The position numbers and the translations under genes are program-made. The notes beneath the pieces are model-generated. The model made no database searches, had not been told where the DNA came from, and was given only the letters and a program-made list of their open reading frames with translations. Source: JANXUC01 sp043782485 (GTDB lineage Bacteria; Acidobacteriota; Terriglobia; Terriglobales; Acidobacteriaceae). Taken from it: a DNA stretch of 36,250 nt. Positions 29,350-36,250 of this stretch are shown in pieces (position 1 is the first letter of the stretch; the number at the start of each line of letters is the position of its first letter). The stretch covers positions 1 through 36,250 of the forward strand of contig JAYWAL010000083.1 in the NCBI GenBank assembly GCA_043782485.1. The letters run 5' to 3'.

Positions 29350-30480
29350 ATGACGCTTCGTGGCTGCGGCACTGCGCTAGTAACTCCTTTTAAAGCGGAT
29401 GGTTCGATAGACAGCCCGGCGTTACGCAGTCTGGTGGCGTGGCAGGTGGAGTCTGGCATCGACTTCCTGGTGCCGTGCGGAACGACCGGGGAAACGCCAA
29501 CGCTTTCGCACGACGAATGGTTGTACGTCATTGATGTGACCATTGAAGTCGTTGCCGGGCGGGTGCCGATTGTGGCCGGGGCAACGTCGAATGCGACGGC
29601 CGACGCGGTGGCGAAGGCGAAGGAAGTGGCTTCGCGGCCGGGCGTGGATTACATACTGACGGCGAATCCGTTTTACAACAAGCCGACGCAGGAAGGGCAG
29701 TACCGGCATTTTCGCGCGATTGCCGAGGCGGTCGAGAAGCCGGTGATTCTTTACAACGTGCCAGGGCGCAGTAGTGCGAATTTGGAGCCGCAGACTCTGG
29801 CGCGGCTGGCGGAAGTTCCGAATATTGTGGGCGTGAAGGAAGCCTGCGGGAACATGGTGCAGATTGCGGAAGTGTTGAACTCGGTGCCGGAGAGCTTTTT
29901 GGTTTTATCCGGCGATGATGCGGTTACGCTGCCCGTGATTTCTCTGGGCGGGGTGGGCGTGATTTCAGTGGCGTCGAATGAGATTCCGCGAGAGATGGCG
30001 GAAATGACGCGGGCGGCGCTGAGGGGGGATTGGGCTGAGGCGCGGAAGGTGCACAACAGGTATTTTCCGCTGATGCAGGCGAATTTTATTGAGTCTTCTC
30101 CCCTGCCGGTAAAGGCCGTGCTGGCGATGATGGGAAAGATGCAAGAGATTTATCGTCTACCGCTGCTGCCGATGAAGCGGGATACGCGGGCAAAGTTGCA
30201 GCGCGTGGCGACAGAGGTTGGACTGGTGGAAAAACCCGCTGCGGCTGCGCCTCCGGCGGTGGTGGACTTTTTTGTTTACGAAAATTGGCAGGCTGGGCCG
30301 CATAAGGCTGTACTGCACCGTTCCAGTTGCGGACAATGCAATCATGGGAAGGGCCGTCCGGCTGGGCATGATCCTCTGCACGCCAGTTGGCACGGGCCTT
30401 ATCCCAACATCGTTGAGGCCCGGAGCGCGTTGCAAACGATGCCGAATATTTTGATTCGCAGCGAGTGCAAGTGTGTCTAA
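29350..30480 (+). CDS. dapA: Dihydrodipicolinate synthase fused to a Cys-rich C-terminal domain
   Basis: 376 residues from the ATG at 29350; the open frame begins earlier in the repeat region. DapA condenses pyruvate and aspartate semialdehyde. The Schiff-base lysine is K163 (GVKEA), the general acid/base Y135 (ILYNVPGR), and GTTGE at 44-48 is the conserved threonine loop. NPFYNKPTQEG follows at 106-116. The TIM barrel plus helical tail ends near residue 293 (EVGLVEK), the normal end of the family. Then comes an Ala/Pro linker (PAAAAPPAVV) and about 72 residues with HRSSCGQCNHGKG (C327, C330), an SWHGPY turn, and SECKCV (C373, C375) at the end. This part is foreign to DapA and looks like a zinc-ribbon-like module. 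dapD overlaps its end by 8 bases. Confidence 0.95.
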   Translation: MTLRGCGTALVTPFKADGSIDSPALRSLVAWQVESGIDFLVPCGTTGETPTLSHDEWLYVIDVTIEVVAGRVPIVAGATSNATADAVAKAKEVASRPGVDYILTANPFYNKPTQEGQYRHFRAIAEAVEKPVILYNVPGRSSANLEPQTLARLAEVPNIVGVKEACGNMVQIAEVLNSVPESFLVLSGDDAVTLPVISLGGVGVISVASNEIPREMAEMTRAALRGDWAEARKVHNRYFPLMQANFIESSPLPVKAVLAMMGKMQEIYRLPLLPMKRDTRAKLQRVATEVGLVEKPAAAAPPAVVDFFVYENWQAGPHKAVLHRSSCGQCNHGKGRPAGHDPLHASWHGPYPNIVEARSALQTMPNILIRSECKCV

Positions 30481-31315
30481 CGGCCTGGATGTAGCTTCGT
30501 TAAAATCTTCCATCGAACGACTGGCTGACGGAGCGGCGGAGGCTACTCCGGAAGCGCTGGCAACGTTCCGTGAATTTCGCGATGCGCTGACGCGTGGGCT
30601 GGTTCGCGCGGCCGAGAAAAACGGCACCGAGTGGCGAGTGAATGCCTGGGTGAAACAGGGGATATTGCTGGGCTTCCGGCTGGGGGAGTTGGAAGAGAGT
30701 GGTGATGCGCTGACGTTCGTGGATAAGAACACGTTTCCGGCGCGGCAGTTTACGTTGAGCGATCGCGTGCGCGTGGTGCCGGGTGGGTCTTCTGCACGCG
30801 AGGGGGCCTACATTGCGCCGTCAGTGGTGTGCATGCCTCCGATGTTTATCAACGTTGGCGCGTATGTGGACGAAGGCACCATGGTAGATTCGCATGCGTT
30901 GGTGGGTTCGTGCGCGCAGGTGGGCAAGCGGGTGCATTTGAGCGCGGCGGCGCAAATTGGCGGCGTACTCGAGCCCGTGAACGCGGCGCCTGTGATTCTG
31001 GAAGATGATGTTTTGGTGGGCGGAAATTGCGGGGTTTATGAGGGGACGCTGGTACGGGCGCGGGCCGTGTTGGGGGCTGGGACGATTCTGACGCGGTCCA
31101 CGCCGGTGTATGACATTGTGCGCGGGGAAGTTTATCGGGCAACCGCCGAGAAGCCTCTAGAAATTCCGGAGAACGCGGTCGTCGTACCCGGATCGCGGGC
31201 GATTACTCGAGGCAAGGCGGCGGAGTGGAATTTGTCGCTGTATACGCCGGTGATCGTGAAGTATCGGGATGAGAAGACGGATAAGGCGCTGGAACTGGAG
31301 GAGTTGTTGCGGTAG
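30473..31315 (+). CDS. dapD: Tetrahydrodipicolinate N-succinyltransferase
   Basis: 280 residues. It transfers succinyl from CoA to tetrahydrodipicolinate and commits this organism to the succinylase DAP route. An N-terminal helical part (about 1-75) is followed by a left-handed beta-helix with hexapeptide repeats (YIAPSVVCMPPMFINVGAYVDEGTMVDSHALVGSCAQVGKRVHLSAAAQIGGV). Then come VILEDDVLVGGNCGVYEGTLV and the C-terminal NLSLYTPVIVKYRDEKTDKA. The start is GTG at 30473, overlapping the dapA stop (TAA 30478-30480) by 8 bases, consistent with coupling. No ATG fits. The succinyl-DAP later steps (dapC/dapE) are not in the window. It ends the lysine cluster; a short repeat separates it from the convergent HAD gene. 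Confidence 0.95.
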   Translation: MSNGLDVASLKSSIERLADGAAEATPEALATFREFRDALTRGLVRAAEKNGTEWRVNAWVKQGILLGFRLGELEESGDALTFVDKNTFPARQFTLSDRVRVVPGGSSAREGAYIAPSVVCMPPMFINVGAYVDEGTMVDSHALVGSCAQVGKRVHLSAAAQIGGVLEPVNAAPVILEDDVLVGGNCGVYEGTLVRARAVLGAGTILTRSTPVYDIVRGEVYRATAEKPLEIPENAVVVPGSRAITRGKAAEWNLSLYTPVIVKYRDEKTDKALELEELLR

Positions 31316-31336
31316 GCTTTTCCGGAACCTAAACTA

Positions 31337-31370
31337 GGCAGGCGACGGCGCCTGCCTTCACGTCGGCGCG
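31337..31370. repeat. GGCAGGCG repeat family copy 2, between convergent genes
   Basis: GGCAGGCG-ACGG-CGCCTGCC (31337-31356) plus ACGTCGGCGCGG parallels the copy at 29194-29228 over about 34 bases with few changes. It occupies the 56-base gap between dapD and the convergent HAD gene stop and could block transcription on both sides. Confidence 0.68.
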
Positions 31371-31371
31371 G

Positions 31372-32025
31372 TTAGTCCGCGAGGGTGATTTCGAGTTTTC
31401 CGTTTTTGTTTTGCTCGACGTGAATGCTCGTGAAATCGACGATCATCCCTTCGGCCTGATGCAATTCCGCTGGCGGATAGGTGGTAAGTAAGCCAACCAC
31501 CCGCATCCCGGCAGCGTTAGCGGCGCGGATTCCGGCTGGCGAGTCTTCGAAAACCACACATTGTTCCGGCGCAATGCCCAGTCCTGCGGCACCCTTCAGA
31601 TACGGCTCTGGATGCGGCTTTCCGTGGACCACCTCGTCGGCGGTGACGAGCACGCGCGGAGAACGGAAGCCTCCATCGCGGAGCCGGGCGATGGCCATGG
31701 GCCGCGTGGCTGAGGTAACCACGCCCCATTGCGCCTCTGGCAGGCTTCGCAGCAATTCGACGGCCCCGGGAATCACGGTAACGGTATCGAGTTCCATGGC
31801 TTCGGCGCTTTCGATGCGGCGCGCTTCGGCATCAGCGTCGAGATGTGGGGCGAACTCGCGCACGGTTTCGACGGTGCGGCGGCCGTGGGCACCGTCGATG
31901 ACGCGCTGCGGATCGAGAGAATGCAAGGCAGCCCAACGGCCCCAGGTGCCGGCTACGGCGGCGGTGGAGTCGACCAGCACGCCGTCCATGTCAAACAAAA
32001 TGGCGGCGCATTCAAATTTTGGCAT
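31372..32025 (-). CDS. HAD-superfamily phosphatase/phosphomutase-like (beta-PGM type)
   Basis: 217 residues from the ATG at 32025. Motif I is LFDMDGVLVDS (D12 nucleophile, D14). A small helical cap follows, then motif II VVTSATRP (T/S) and motif III in the GKPHPEPYL lysine. Motif IV is VVFEDSPAGIRAANAAGM. The DMDGVLVDS and EDSPAGI signatures fit the beta-phosphoglucomutase/sugar-phosphatase group; the sugar phosphate is unknown. A longer start at 32109 (28 more residues) overlaps the EcsC stop as ATGA and would imply coupling, but the extra residues look non-coding. The product is cytoplasmic and lies downstream of the EcsC gene on the same strand. Confidence 0.85.
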   Translation of the reverse strand: MPKFECAAILFDMDGVLVDSTAAVAGTWGRWAALHSLDPQRVIDGAHGRRTVETVREFAPHLDADAEARRIESAEAMELDTVTVIPGAVELLRSLPEAQWGVVTSATRPMAIARLRDGGFRSPRVLVTADEVVHGKPHPEPYLKGAAGLGIAPEQCVVFEDSPAGIRAANAAGMRVVGLLTTYPPAELHQAEGMIVDFTSIHVEQNKNGKLEITLAD

Positions 32026-32105
32026 GAGAGAAGAGTTTCCTTGGTCCGTCAAGAGAATGTCGTTTACACGAAAGCTTGGCTGGCCTAATTTTGGAATTGG
32101 AGGAT

Positions 32106-32846
32106 TCATGAGCGAGTCAACGCCGCTCCGGATGGTGGCAAAATGGTTTGCGTGCCCAGAGCGGGAACGGCATCGCCCGAGACGGTGGTTGGCGGTCTGT
32201 GGTTGCGCTGGCGAGCTTCCAGGTGCTTGGCGCGAAAGTACTTTTTCGCGCGCCCACCCCAGGCGCGAATGAAGTAGTAGTTCAGGCCCGCGCCAAGGAC
32301 AGAGCTAAGAACCGGAATCACCCGAGCAGCCCATTTCTCGACGACTTCCGCGCTGGCGGAAACGGCTATCCGCTGAATCACGCGCGGGACAAATTTATTC
32401 AAAAGCTCTTTTTCGACGAGTTCGCGGCCAATATCGACGCCGGCTGCGCTAGCGGTGGCCACCCACAGTTCGGCCATTTCCTTGTCGGTGTTGAATTCGA
32501 ATCCGTAAATGAGGCTGAGCTTTTGGACGGTACGCAAGGTGATGGCCGCCATCAGGCTCATGTCGGGAACCAGAGTGAGCACGCCACCCAGGCCAAACCC
32601 TGCTCCCTGAAGGCCCGCGAGCCGCATTCCACTGTGAATCGTCTCATCCGCGACTTTATCGAGCAGGCGGAGATCGACCTGAAACACGCCCTCGTACCCC
32701 GAAATCGGCAGGCCATGGGCCGAGCGGAGCTGCATCAAAAAGCGCGCCGGGTCCACGCGGACCTGATGGTAAGCGCGCAGGAAACCGCGCTGGAGGGCAC
32801 CCTCGAGTTTGCGCATCAGCCAGGATCGGTTCGGTTGGTCGGCCAT
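32106..32846 (-). CDS. EcsC family protein
   Basis: 246 residues. The middle is hydrophobic and glycine-rich (LAGLQGAGFGLGGVLTLVPDMSLMAAITLRTVQKLSLIYGFEF), typical of EcsC family proteins, with a further span near VIPVLSSVLGAGLNYYFI. The last ~45 residues are basic and Pro-rich. The family is of unknown function; in Bacillus, ecsC neighbours an ABC transporter, which is absent here. It is probably membrane-associated. It is divergent from rnj by 82 bases, and the -10-like TAAAAA is 6 bases before its ATG (minus strand), again a leaderless layout. Confidence 0.82.
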   Translation of the reverse strand: MADQPNRSWLMRKLEGALQRGFLRAYHQVRVDPARFLMQLRSAHGLPISGYEGVFQVDLRLLDKVADETIHSGMRLAGLQGAGFGLGGVLTLVPDMSLMAAITLRTVQKLSLIYGFEFNTDKEMAELWVATASAAGVDIGRELVEKELLNKFVPRVIQRIAVSASAEVVEKWAARVIPVLSSVLGAGLNYYFIRAWGGRAKKYFRAKHLEARQRNHRPPTTVSGDAVPALGTQTILPPSGAALTRS

Positions 32847-32908
32847 TGACTATTTTTACCCTACAGTATTGGATGCAGAACTGGGGAGTGAGGTTCCGTG
32901 CACGCCTG

Positions 32909-32917
32909 TGCTAGCAT
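32909..32917 (+). promoter_or_regulatory. Extended -10 promoter before RNase J
   Basis: TGcTAGCAT: TAGCAT at 32912-32917 with TG one base upstream (32909-32910) is an extended -10. The -35 is weak. Transcription would start about 5 bases before the ATG at 32929, and no Shine-Dalgarno precedes that ATG. Confidence 0.4.
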
Positions 32918-32928
32918 CAGAGCTTCGA

Positions 32929-34593
32929 ATGCCTACTGGAAAACTGCAACTCATCCCCCTTGGCGGACTCGGCGAGTTCGGCATGAACTGCATGGCCGTG
33001 CGTTATGGCGATGACATTATCGTCATTGACGCTGGCCTGATGTTCCCCGAAGCCGAGCTGCTTGGCGTTGACATCGTCGTTCCCGATATTTCCTACCTCA
33101 TCGAGAACCGCAAGCATGTTCGCGGCATCTTCCTCACCCACGCTCACGAAGACCACATCGGCGGCCTGCCGTGGGTTCTAACCGAGCTCGATGTTCCGGT
33201 TTACGGAACGGAATTCACGCTCGCCTACGTGGAAGAAAAGCTCGAAGAACACGAGCATCTGAGCAATGCGGTGCTGAATGAGATCAAGCCCGGAGAACGG
33301 GTGAAAATCGGCGCGTTTACCATTAATCCGATTCGCGTGACGCATAGTTTGGTCGATTGCGTGGCTTTGGCCATTCATACCCCGCTGGGTGTGATTATTC
33401 ACACGGGTGATTTCAAGATCGACCCCACGCCCACCGACGAACACTATTTCGACCTGCACGCCTTTGCCGAATACGGCAAACAGGGCGTGTTGGCGCTGTT
33501 GCAGGATTCGACCAACGTGGAACGCAAGGGCTACACACCCAGCGAACGCGCGGTGCGACCGAAGTTTGAAGAGATTTTTGCCACTACCGAGCGACGGCTG
33601 TTTATCTCGTGTTTCTCGTCGTCGATTCATCGCATCAAGCTGACGGTCGATCTGGCCTGGGAATACGGGCGCAAGGTCGCGTTCATTGGCCGGTCGATGA
33701 ATACGTCGGCCGAGATTGCCGAGGACCTTGGCTATCTGGAAATTCCCGAGGGGTTGCTGCTACACCCGGGTGACATCAAGAGTCTGCCGCCCGATCAGGT
33801 GTGCGTTCTCATTAGCGGAACACAGGGCGAGCCTATGTCAGGGCTCTCGCGCGCCGCGGTGGATAATCACAAGCACGCAAAAATCGAAAAAGGCGATACG
33901 GTGGTTCTGTCGTCTCGAATTATTCCCGGGAACGAAAAAGCCATTTACCGCGTGGTCGACCACCTGTTCCGTCGCCAGGCGCATGTGATTTACGACGACG
34001 GCTCTTCGCCGCCGGTGCACGTCAGCGGACACGCCAGCCAGGAAGAACTCAAGCTGCTCATCAATCTGGTCAAACCCAAGTACTTTATTCCCGTGCACGG
34101 CGAATACCGCCAGCTCAAGTTGCACGCGGAAATGGCTGCTTCGATGAAGAATTCCGTGGGCAACGTCATTTTGATCGAGAGCGGCGACATTCTTGAATTC
34201 GATGACAAGGGCGCGCGTAAGGCGGGCAAGGTCAACGTGGGCCGCGTTTGCATTGACTCCGGCTCGCGCACGGATGTTGTGGACGACGTGGTCATCAAAG
34301 ACCGTCGCCACATCAGCGAAGACGGCATTGTGCTGCCGATTATTGCCATCAACAAGCTCACGGGACGAGTGGAGTCGACGCCGGAAATTGTCACCCGCGG
34401 CTTCGCGCCGGATCGCGATGAGTTCGCCGCCGAGGCGCGTGAAATTGTCATGCAGACTCTTGAGCTTTCCAGCGCTGAGGAAAAAACTGATTACGGCGTC
34501 ATCAAGGAAAAAGTCCGCGCCGATTTGAAGCGCTATATCTCGAAGCAGACTCAGCGCAGGCCGCTGATTATGCCGGTGATTGTGGAGATCTAA
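32929..34593 (+). CDS. rnj: Ribonuclease J
   Basis: 554 residues from the ATG at 32929; the open frame begins at 32809 in the divergent gene. It is a metallo-beta-lactamase/beta-CASP nuclease. The zinc motif is HAHEDH (71-76), preceded by IPLGGLGEFGMNCM and DAGLMFPE. HTGDFKID and DSTNVERKGYTPSE are further family blocks. The beta-CASP insertion has FISCFSSSIHR and FIGRSMN, and ISGTQGEPMSGLSRAA and VHVSGHASQEELK follow. The C-terminal ~100 residues are the RNase J tail. It has 5'-3' exo- and endonuclease activity on mRNA and rRNA precursors, acting in the cytoplasm. It is divergent from the EcsC gene. A large inverted repeat lies immediately after its stop. Confidence 0.96.
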   Translation: MPTGKLQLIPLGGLGEFGMNCMAVRYGDDIIVIDAGLMFPEAELLGVDIVVPDISYLIENRKHVRGIFLTHAHEDHIGGLPWVLTELDVPVYGTEFTLAYVEEKLEEHEHLSNAVLNEIKPGERVKIGAFTINPIRVTHSLVDCVALAIHTPLGVIIHTGDFKIDPTPTDEHYFDLHAFAEYGKQGVLALLQDSTNVERKGYTPSERAVRPKFEEIFATTERRLFISCFSSSIHRIKLTVDLAWEYGRKVAFIGRSMNTSAEIAEDLGYLEIPEGLLLHPGDIKSLPPDQVCVLISGTQGEPMSGLSRAAVDNHKHAKIEKGDTVVLSSRIIPGNEKAIYRVVDHLFRRQAHVIYDDGSSPPVHVSGHASQEELKLLINLVKPKYFIPVHGEYRQLKLHAEMAASMKNSVGNVILIESGDILEFDDKGARKAGKVNVGRVCIDSGSRTDVVDDVVIKDRRHISEDGIVLPIIAINKLTGRVESTPEIVTRGFAPDRDEFAAEAREIVMQTLELSSAEEKTDYGVIKEKVRADLKRYISKQTQRRPLIMPVIVEI

Positions 34594-34758
34594 AGAAATT
34601 GCAGAAGTAAGAAGTCAGAATGCAGAAGTAGTGCGATTGCAGATTGTAGAAGTCAGATTGCAGAAGTAAAAACAAAAACCATTTTTCTCATGCGGATGGA
34701 TTGGCTTTATCTCTGCAATCTGACTTCGCCGTTCTGACTTCTCCAACCTGCAATTTCT
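34594..34758 (+). repeat. Long nested inverted repeat after RNase J
   Basis: Three perfect stems nest. AGAAATTGCAG (34594-34604) pairs with CTGCAATTTCT (34748-34758). GAAGTCAGAA (34611-34620) pairs with TTCTGACTTC (34732-34741). GAAGTCAGATTGCAGA (34649-34664) pairs with TCTGCAATCTGACTTC (34712-34727). The words GCAGAAGTA and AGAAGTCAGA are also repeated directly on the left arm. The outer stem starts one base after the rnj stop codon (TAA 34591-34593) and ends 7 bases before the next start codon. Confidence 0.85.
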
Positions 34759-34765
34759 CTCGACC

Positions 34766-35776
34766 ATGGTCACACTCGACGACATCCGCACTGCTCAACG
34801 CCGCATCGCTGGCGTCGCCGTCCGCACCCCGCTTCTCAACGTCCCGCTAATCGAGCAGAAGAACAGCCCCCATCCAGAACTCTGGCAGCTCTTCGCCAAG
34901 CCGGAAAACCTCCAACCCATCGGCGCGTTCAAGCTTCGCGGAGCCTACAACAAGATTGCCGCGCTCCCAGAAGCCGAGCGACGTCGAGGAGTCATTTCCT
35001 ACTCCAGCGGCAACCACGCGCAGGGTGTCGCCTACGCCGCACGTGCGTTGGGAACGAAAGCCGTCATCGTAATGCCCGGCAACGCGCCAAAAATTAAGCG
35101 CGACGGCACAGCGGCGCTAGGCGCGGAAATCGTCACCGTCGGCTCCGGCAGCGAAGAACGCAAACTGCGCGCGGAAGAACTCTCGGCTCAACACGGCTAC
35201 GCCATCGTTCCGCCCTACAACGACGAACTCATCATCGCGGGCCAGGGAACCATGGGGCTGGAAATTTTGGAAGACCTGCCCGATGTGGAGACCGTGCTAG
35301 TTCCAGTCGGCGGCGGCGGAATGCTCAGCGGAATCGCAGCGGCTCTCAAACTAGGCACCCATCATCCCGTAAAAGTCATTGGCGTCGAGCCCGAGTTCGC
35401 CGCTGACGCGCAAGCCAGCTTCCGGGCCGGTCACATTGTCGACTGGTCCGCGGAAGAAGTCACCCGCACGCTCGCCGACGGTCTGCGCACGCAAAGCCTC
35501 GGCGATATCACGTTCGCCCACATTCGCAAGTTCGTTGACGACATCGTCACCGTAAGCGAAGAGGAAATTCGTGAGGCCGTGCGCAGGCTCTCCGTCAATC
35601 CCAAGATCGCTGCCGAACCTAGTGGCGCGGTCGCCGTCGCCGCTTTTCTGTTCCATCGCGACGAACTACCGCAGACATCCCGCAATGTCGCCATCCTCAG
35701 CGGAGGCAATATCGACCCGTCGGTGTTGCAAGAAATTCAGAACGATCCGCCGATGCGCCCGCGCCGACAGTCCTAG
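34766..35776 (+). CDS. Threonine/serine dehydratase-type PLP enzyme (no ACT domain)
   Basis: 336 residues, a single beta-family (fold type II) PLP domain. The lysine is K56 in GAFKLRGA. SSGNHAQG is the substrate loop, and VGGGGMLSG is the phosphate-binding glycine loop. The C-terminus has LSGGNID. The enzyme deaminates threonine or serine to 2-oxo acids; related proteins are serine racemases or 3-hydroxyaspartate dehydratases, and sequence alone cannot separate them. It lacks the ~150-residue regulatory ACT domains of biosynthetic IlvA, so it is not isoleucine-feedback regulated. The ATG has no Shine-Dalgarno and lies 7 bases after the nested inverted repeat. The next gene starts 41 bases after its stop. 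Confidence 0.88.
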   Translation: MVTLDDIRTAQRRIAGVAVRTPLLNVPLIEQKNSPHPELWQLFAKPENLQPIGAFKLRGAYNKIAALPEAERRRGVISYSSGNHAQGVAYAARALGTKAVIVMPGNAPKIKRDGTAALGAEIVTVGSGSEERKLRAEELSAQHGYAIVPPYNDELIIAGQGTMGLEILEDLPDVETVLVPVGGGGMLSGIAAALKLGTHHPVKVIGVEPEFAADAQASFRAGHIVDWSAEEVTRTLADGLRTQSLGDITFAHIRKFVDDIVTVSEEEIREAVRRLSVNPKIAAEPSGAVAVAAFLFHRDELPQTSRNVAILSGGNIDPSVLQEIQNDPPMRPRRQS

Positions 35777-35817
35777 GCCGCCTTGCGCTCGGCTCCTACT
35801 TCGGCCAGAATTGAGCC

Positions 35818-36250
35818 ATGCGTCGTGTCCTGCTCTTGCTTCTGTTCCCTGCCGTGCTTTCCGCCGCCACCTACGACCGCGGTGCCATGATTCGACAAGC
35901 CGTCATCTACGTCTCGCCGGACGCCAAGTCCTCCAAGCTAGGTCAAATCGACCGCGGCCAGGAACTCGTCGTTCTGGAATCGAGCCGAGAATGGCTGCAC
36001 ATCACCGCCGAACTTGGCGAGGAAAAGACCGTCACCGGCTGGATTCTCGGCAAAGGCGTCATTCGCAAGTCCACGCCCAACGGCGATCAAATCCTCTACG
36101 GCGAAGCGATCGACTCGGAAGACCAAGCCAGCCGCCGCGGCGGACGCAAAGGCGCGGGCAACGATGCCGCCCGCCTCTACTACCGCACGGCGGAGTATTT
36201 CCCCGAATCGCCCCTCGCCGCCGAAGCCCTCTACCGCGCCGCCGATGACA
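35818..36250 (+). CDS. Secreted SH3-like + helical repeat protein, 3' truncated by window edge
   Basis: The ATG at 35818 opens 144 residues still open at the window end. A signal peptide (MRRVLLLLLFPAVLSAA) is followed by a region (about 23-80) with VIYVSPDAKSSKLGQIDRG, ELVVLESSREWLHI and WILGKGVI, which matches a bacterial SH3-like domain. Then comes a basic/Gly-rich linker (RRGGRKGAG) and the start of TPR-like helices (DAARLYYRTAEYFPESPLAAEALYRAA), as in outer-membrane-assembly-type repeat proteins. It is likely an envelope protein. The complete domain plan and end are not in the window. No strong ribosome site is present. It may be co-transcribed with the PLP enzyme 41 bases upstream. Confidence 0.8.
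   Translation, partial: MRRVLLLLLFPAVLSAATYDRGAMIRQAVIYVSPDAKSSKLGQIDRGQELVVLESSREWLHITAELGEEKTVTGWILGKGVIRKSTPNGDQILYGEAIDSEDQASRRGGRKGAGNDAARLYYRTAEYFPESPLAAEALYRAADD

Noticed and set aside
32026..32109. 28-residue N-terminal extension of the HAD gene, starting at an ATGA overlap with EcsC
   Set aside because: HAD proteins of this type start a few residues before the FDMDG motif. The extension has no similarity to the fold, though coupling through ATGA is still possible.

Overview
The window looks like chromosomal DNA of a soil-type acidobacterium (Terriglobia/Koribacter-like). This is inferred from the gene families, not from any marker gene. The pointers are menaquinone synthesis by the futalosine route (mqnA end, mqnC, mqnD), an adjacent DUF1800/DUF1501 secreted pair, a DUF4097 protein, a DPP III-like peptidase, moderately high GC, and many small dispersed palindromic intergenic repeats. 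There are no phage, plasmid, IS, CRISPR or rRNA/tRNA signatures. It reads as core chromosome with one decayed gene.

Layout. 1-9.2 kb: the 3' end of mqnA, a secreted class C beta-lactamase-like hydrolase, a two-gene set of small secreted proteins, mqnC, a membrane GT2 glycosyltransferase, a secreted M24 X-Pro aminopeptidase, a tiny membrane protein, bioY and mqnD. 9.3-13.8 kb: an M49-type metallopeptidase (minus strand), a thioredoxin-fold-like secreted protein behind a 16-bp tandem array, a HAD phosphatase and a GAF/HD-GYP signalling protein. 13.9-19.8 kb: the DUF1800-DUF1501 pair, a YceH-family protein, a DUF4097 protein and a methyltransferase. 19.8-25.6 kb: a six-cysteine mini-protein abutting an APC permease, a ClpC N-domain gene broken by two single-base deletions, a coupled GcvT-like/amidohydrolase pair (minus strand) and a secreted SGNH (CE2-like) esterase.

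25.7-31.3 kb is a same-strand lysine/diaminopimelate cluster: asd, lysC, dapB, dapA, dapD. It carries aspartyl phosphate through to N-succinylated tetrahydrodipicolinate, the branch leading to lysine and peptidoglycan. DapA has an unusual cysteine-rich C-terminal extension. 31.4-36.2 kb holds a second HAD phosphatase and an EcsC-family protein (minus strand), RNase J, a long nested inverted repeat, a threonine dehydratase-type PLP enzyme, and the start of a secreted SH3/TPR-like protein cut by the window edge.

Two general features stand out. Several genes have a -10-like hexamer only 6-11 bases before the start codon and no Shine-Dalgarno, which suggests leaderless mRNAs. Several intergenic gaps carry members of a few short repeat families. 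No obvious new multi-gene defence or mobile system was found. The best leads are the DapA fusion, the broken Clp-N gene, the inverted-repeat structures and the tandem promoter-like array.
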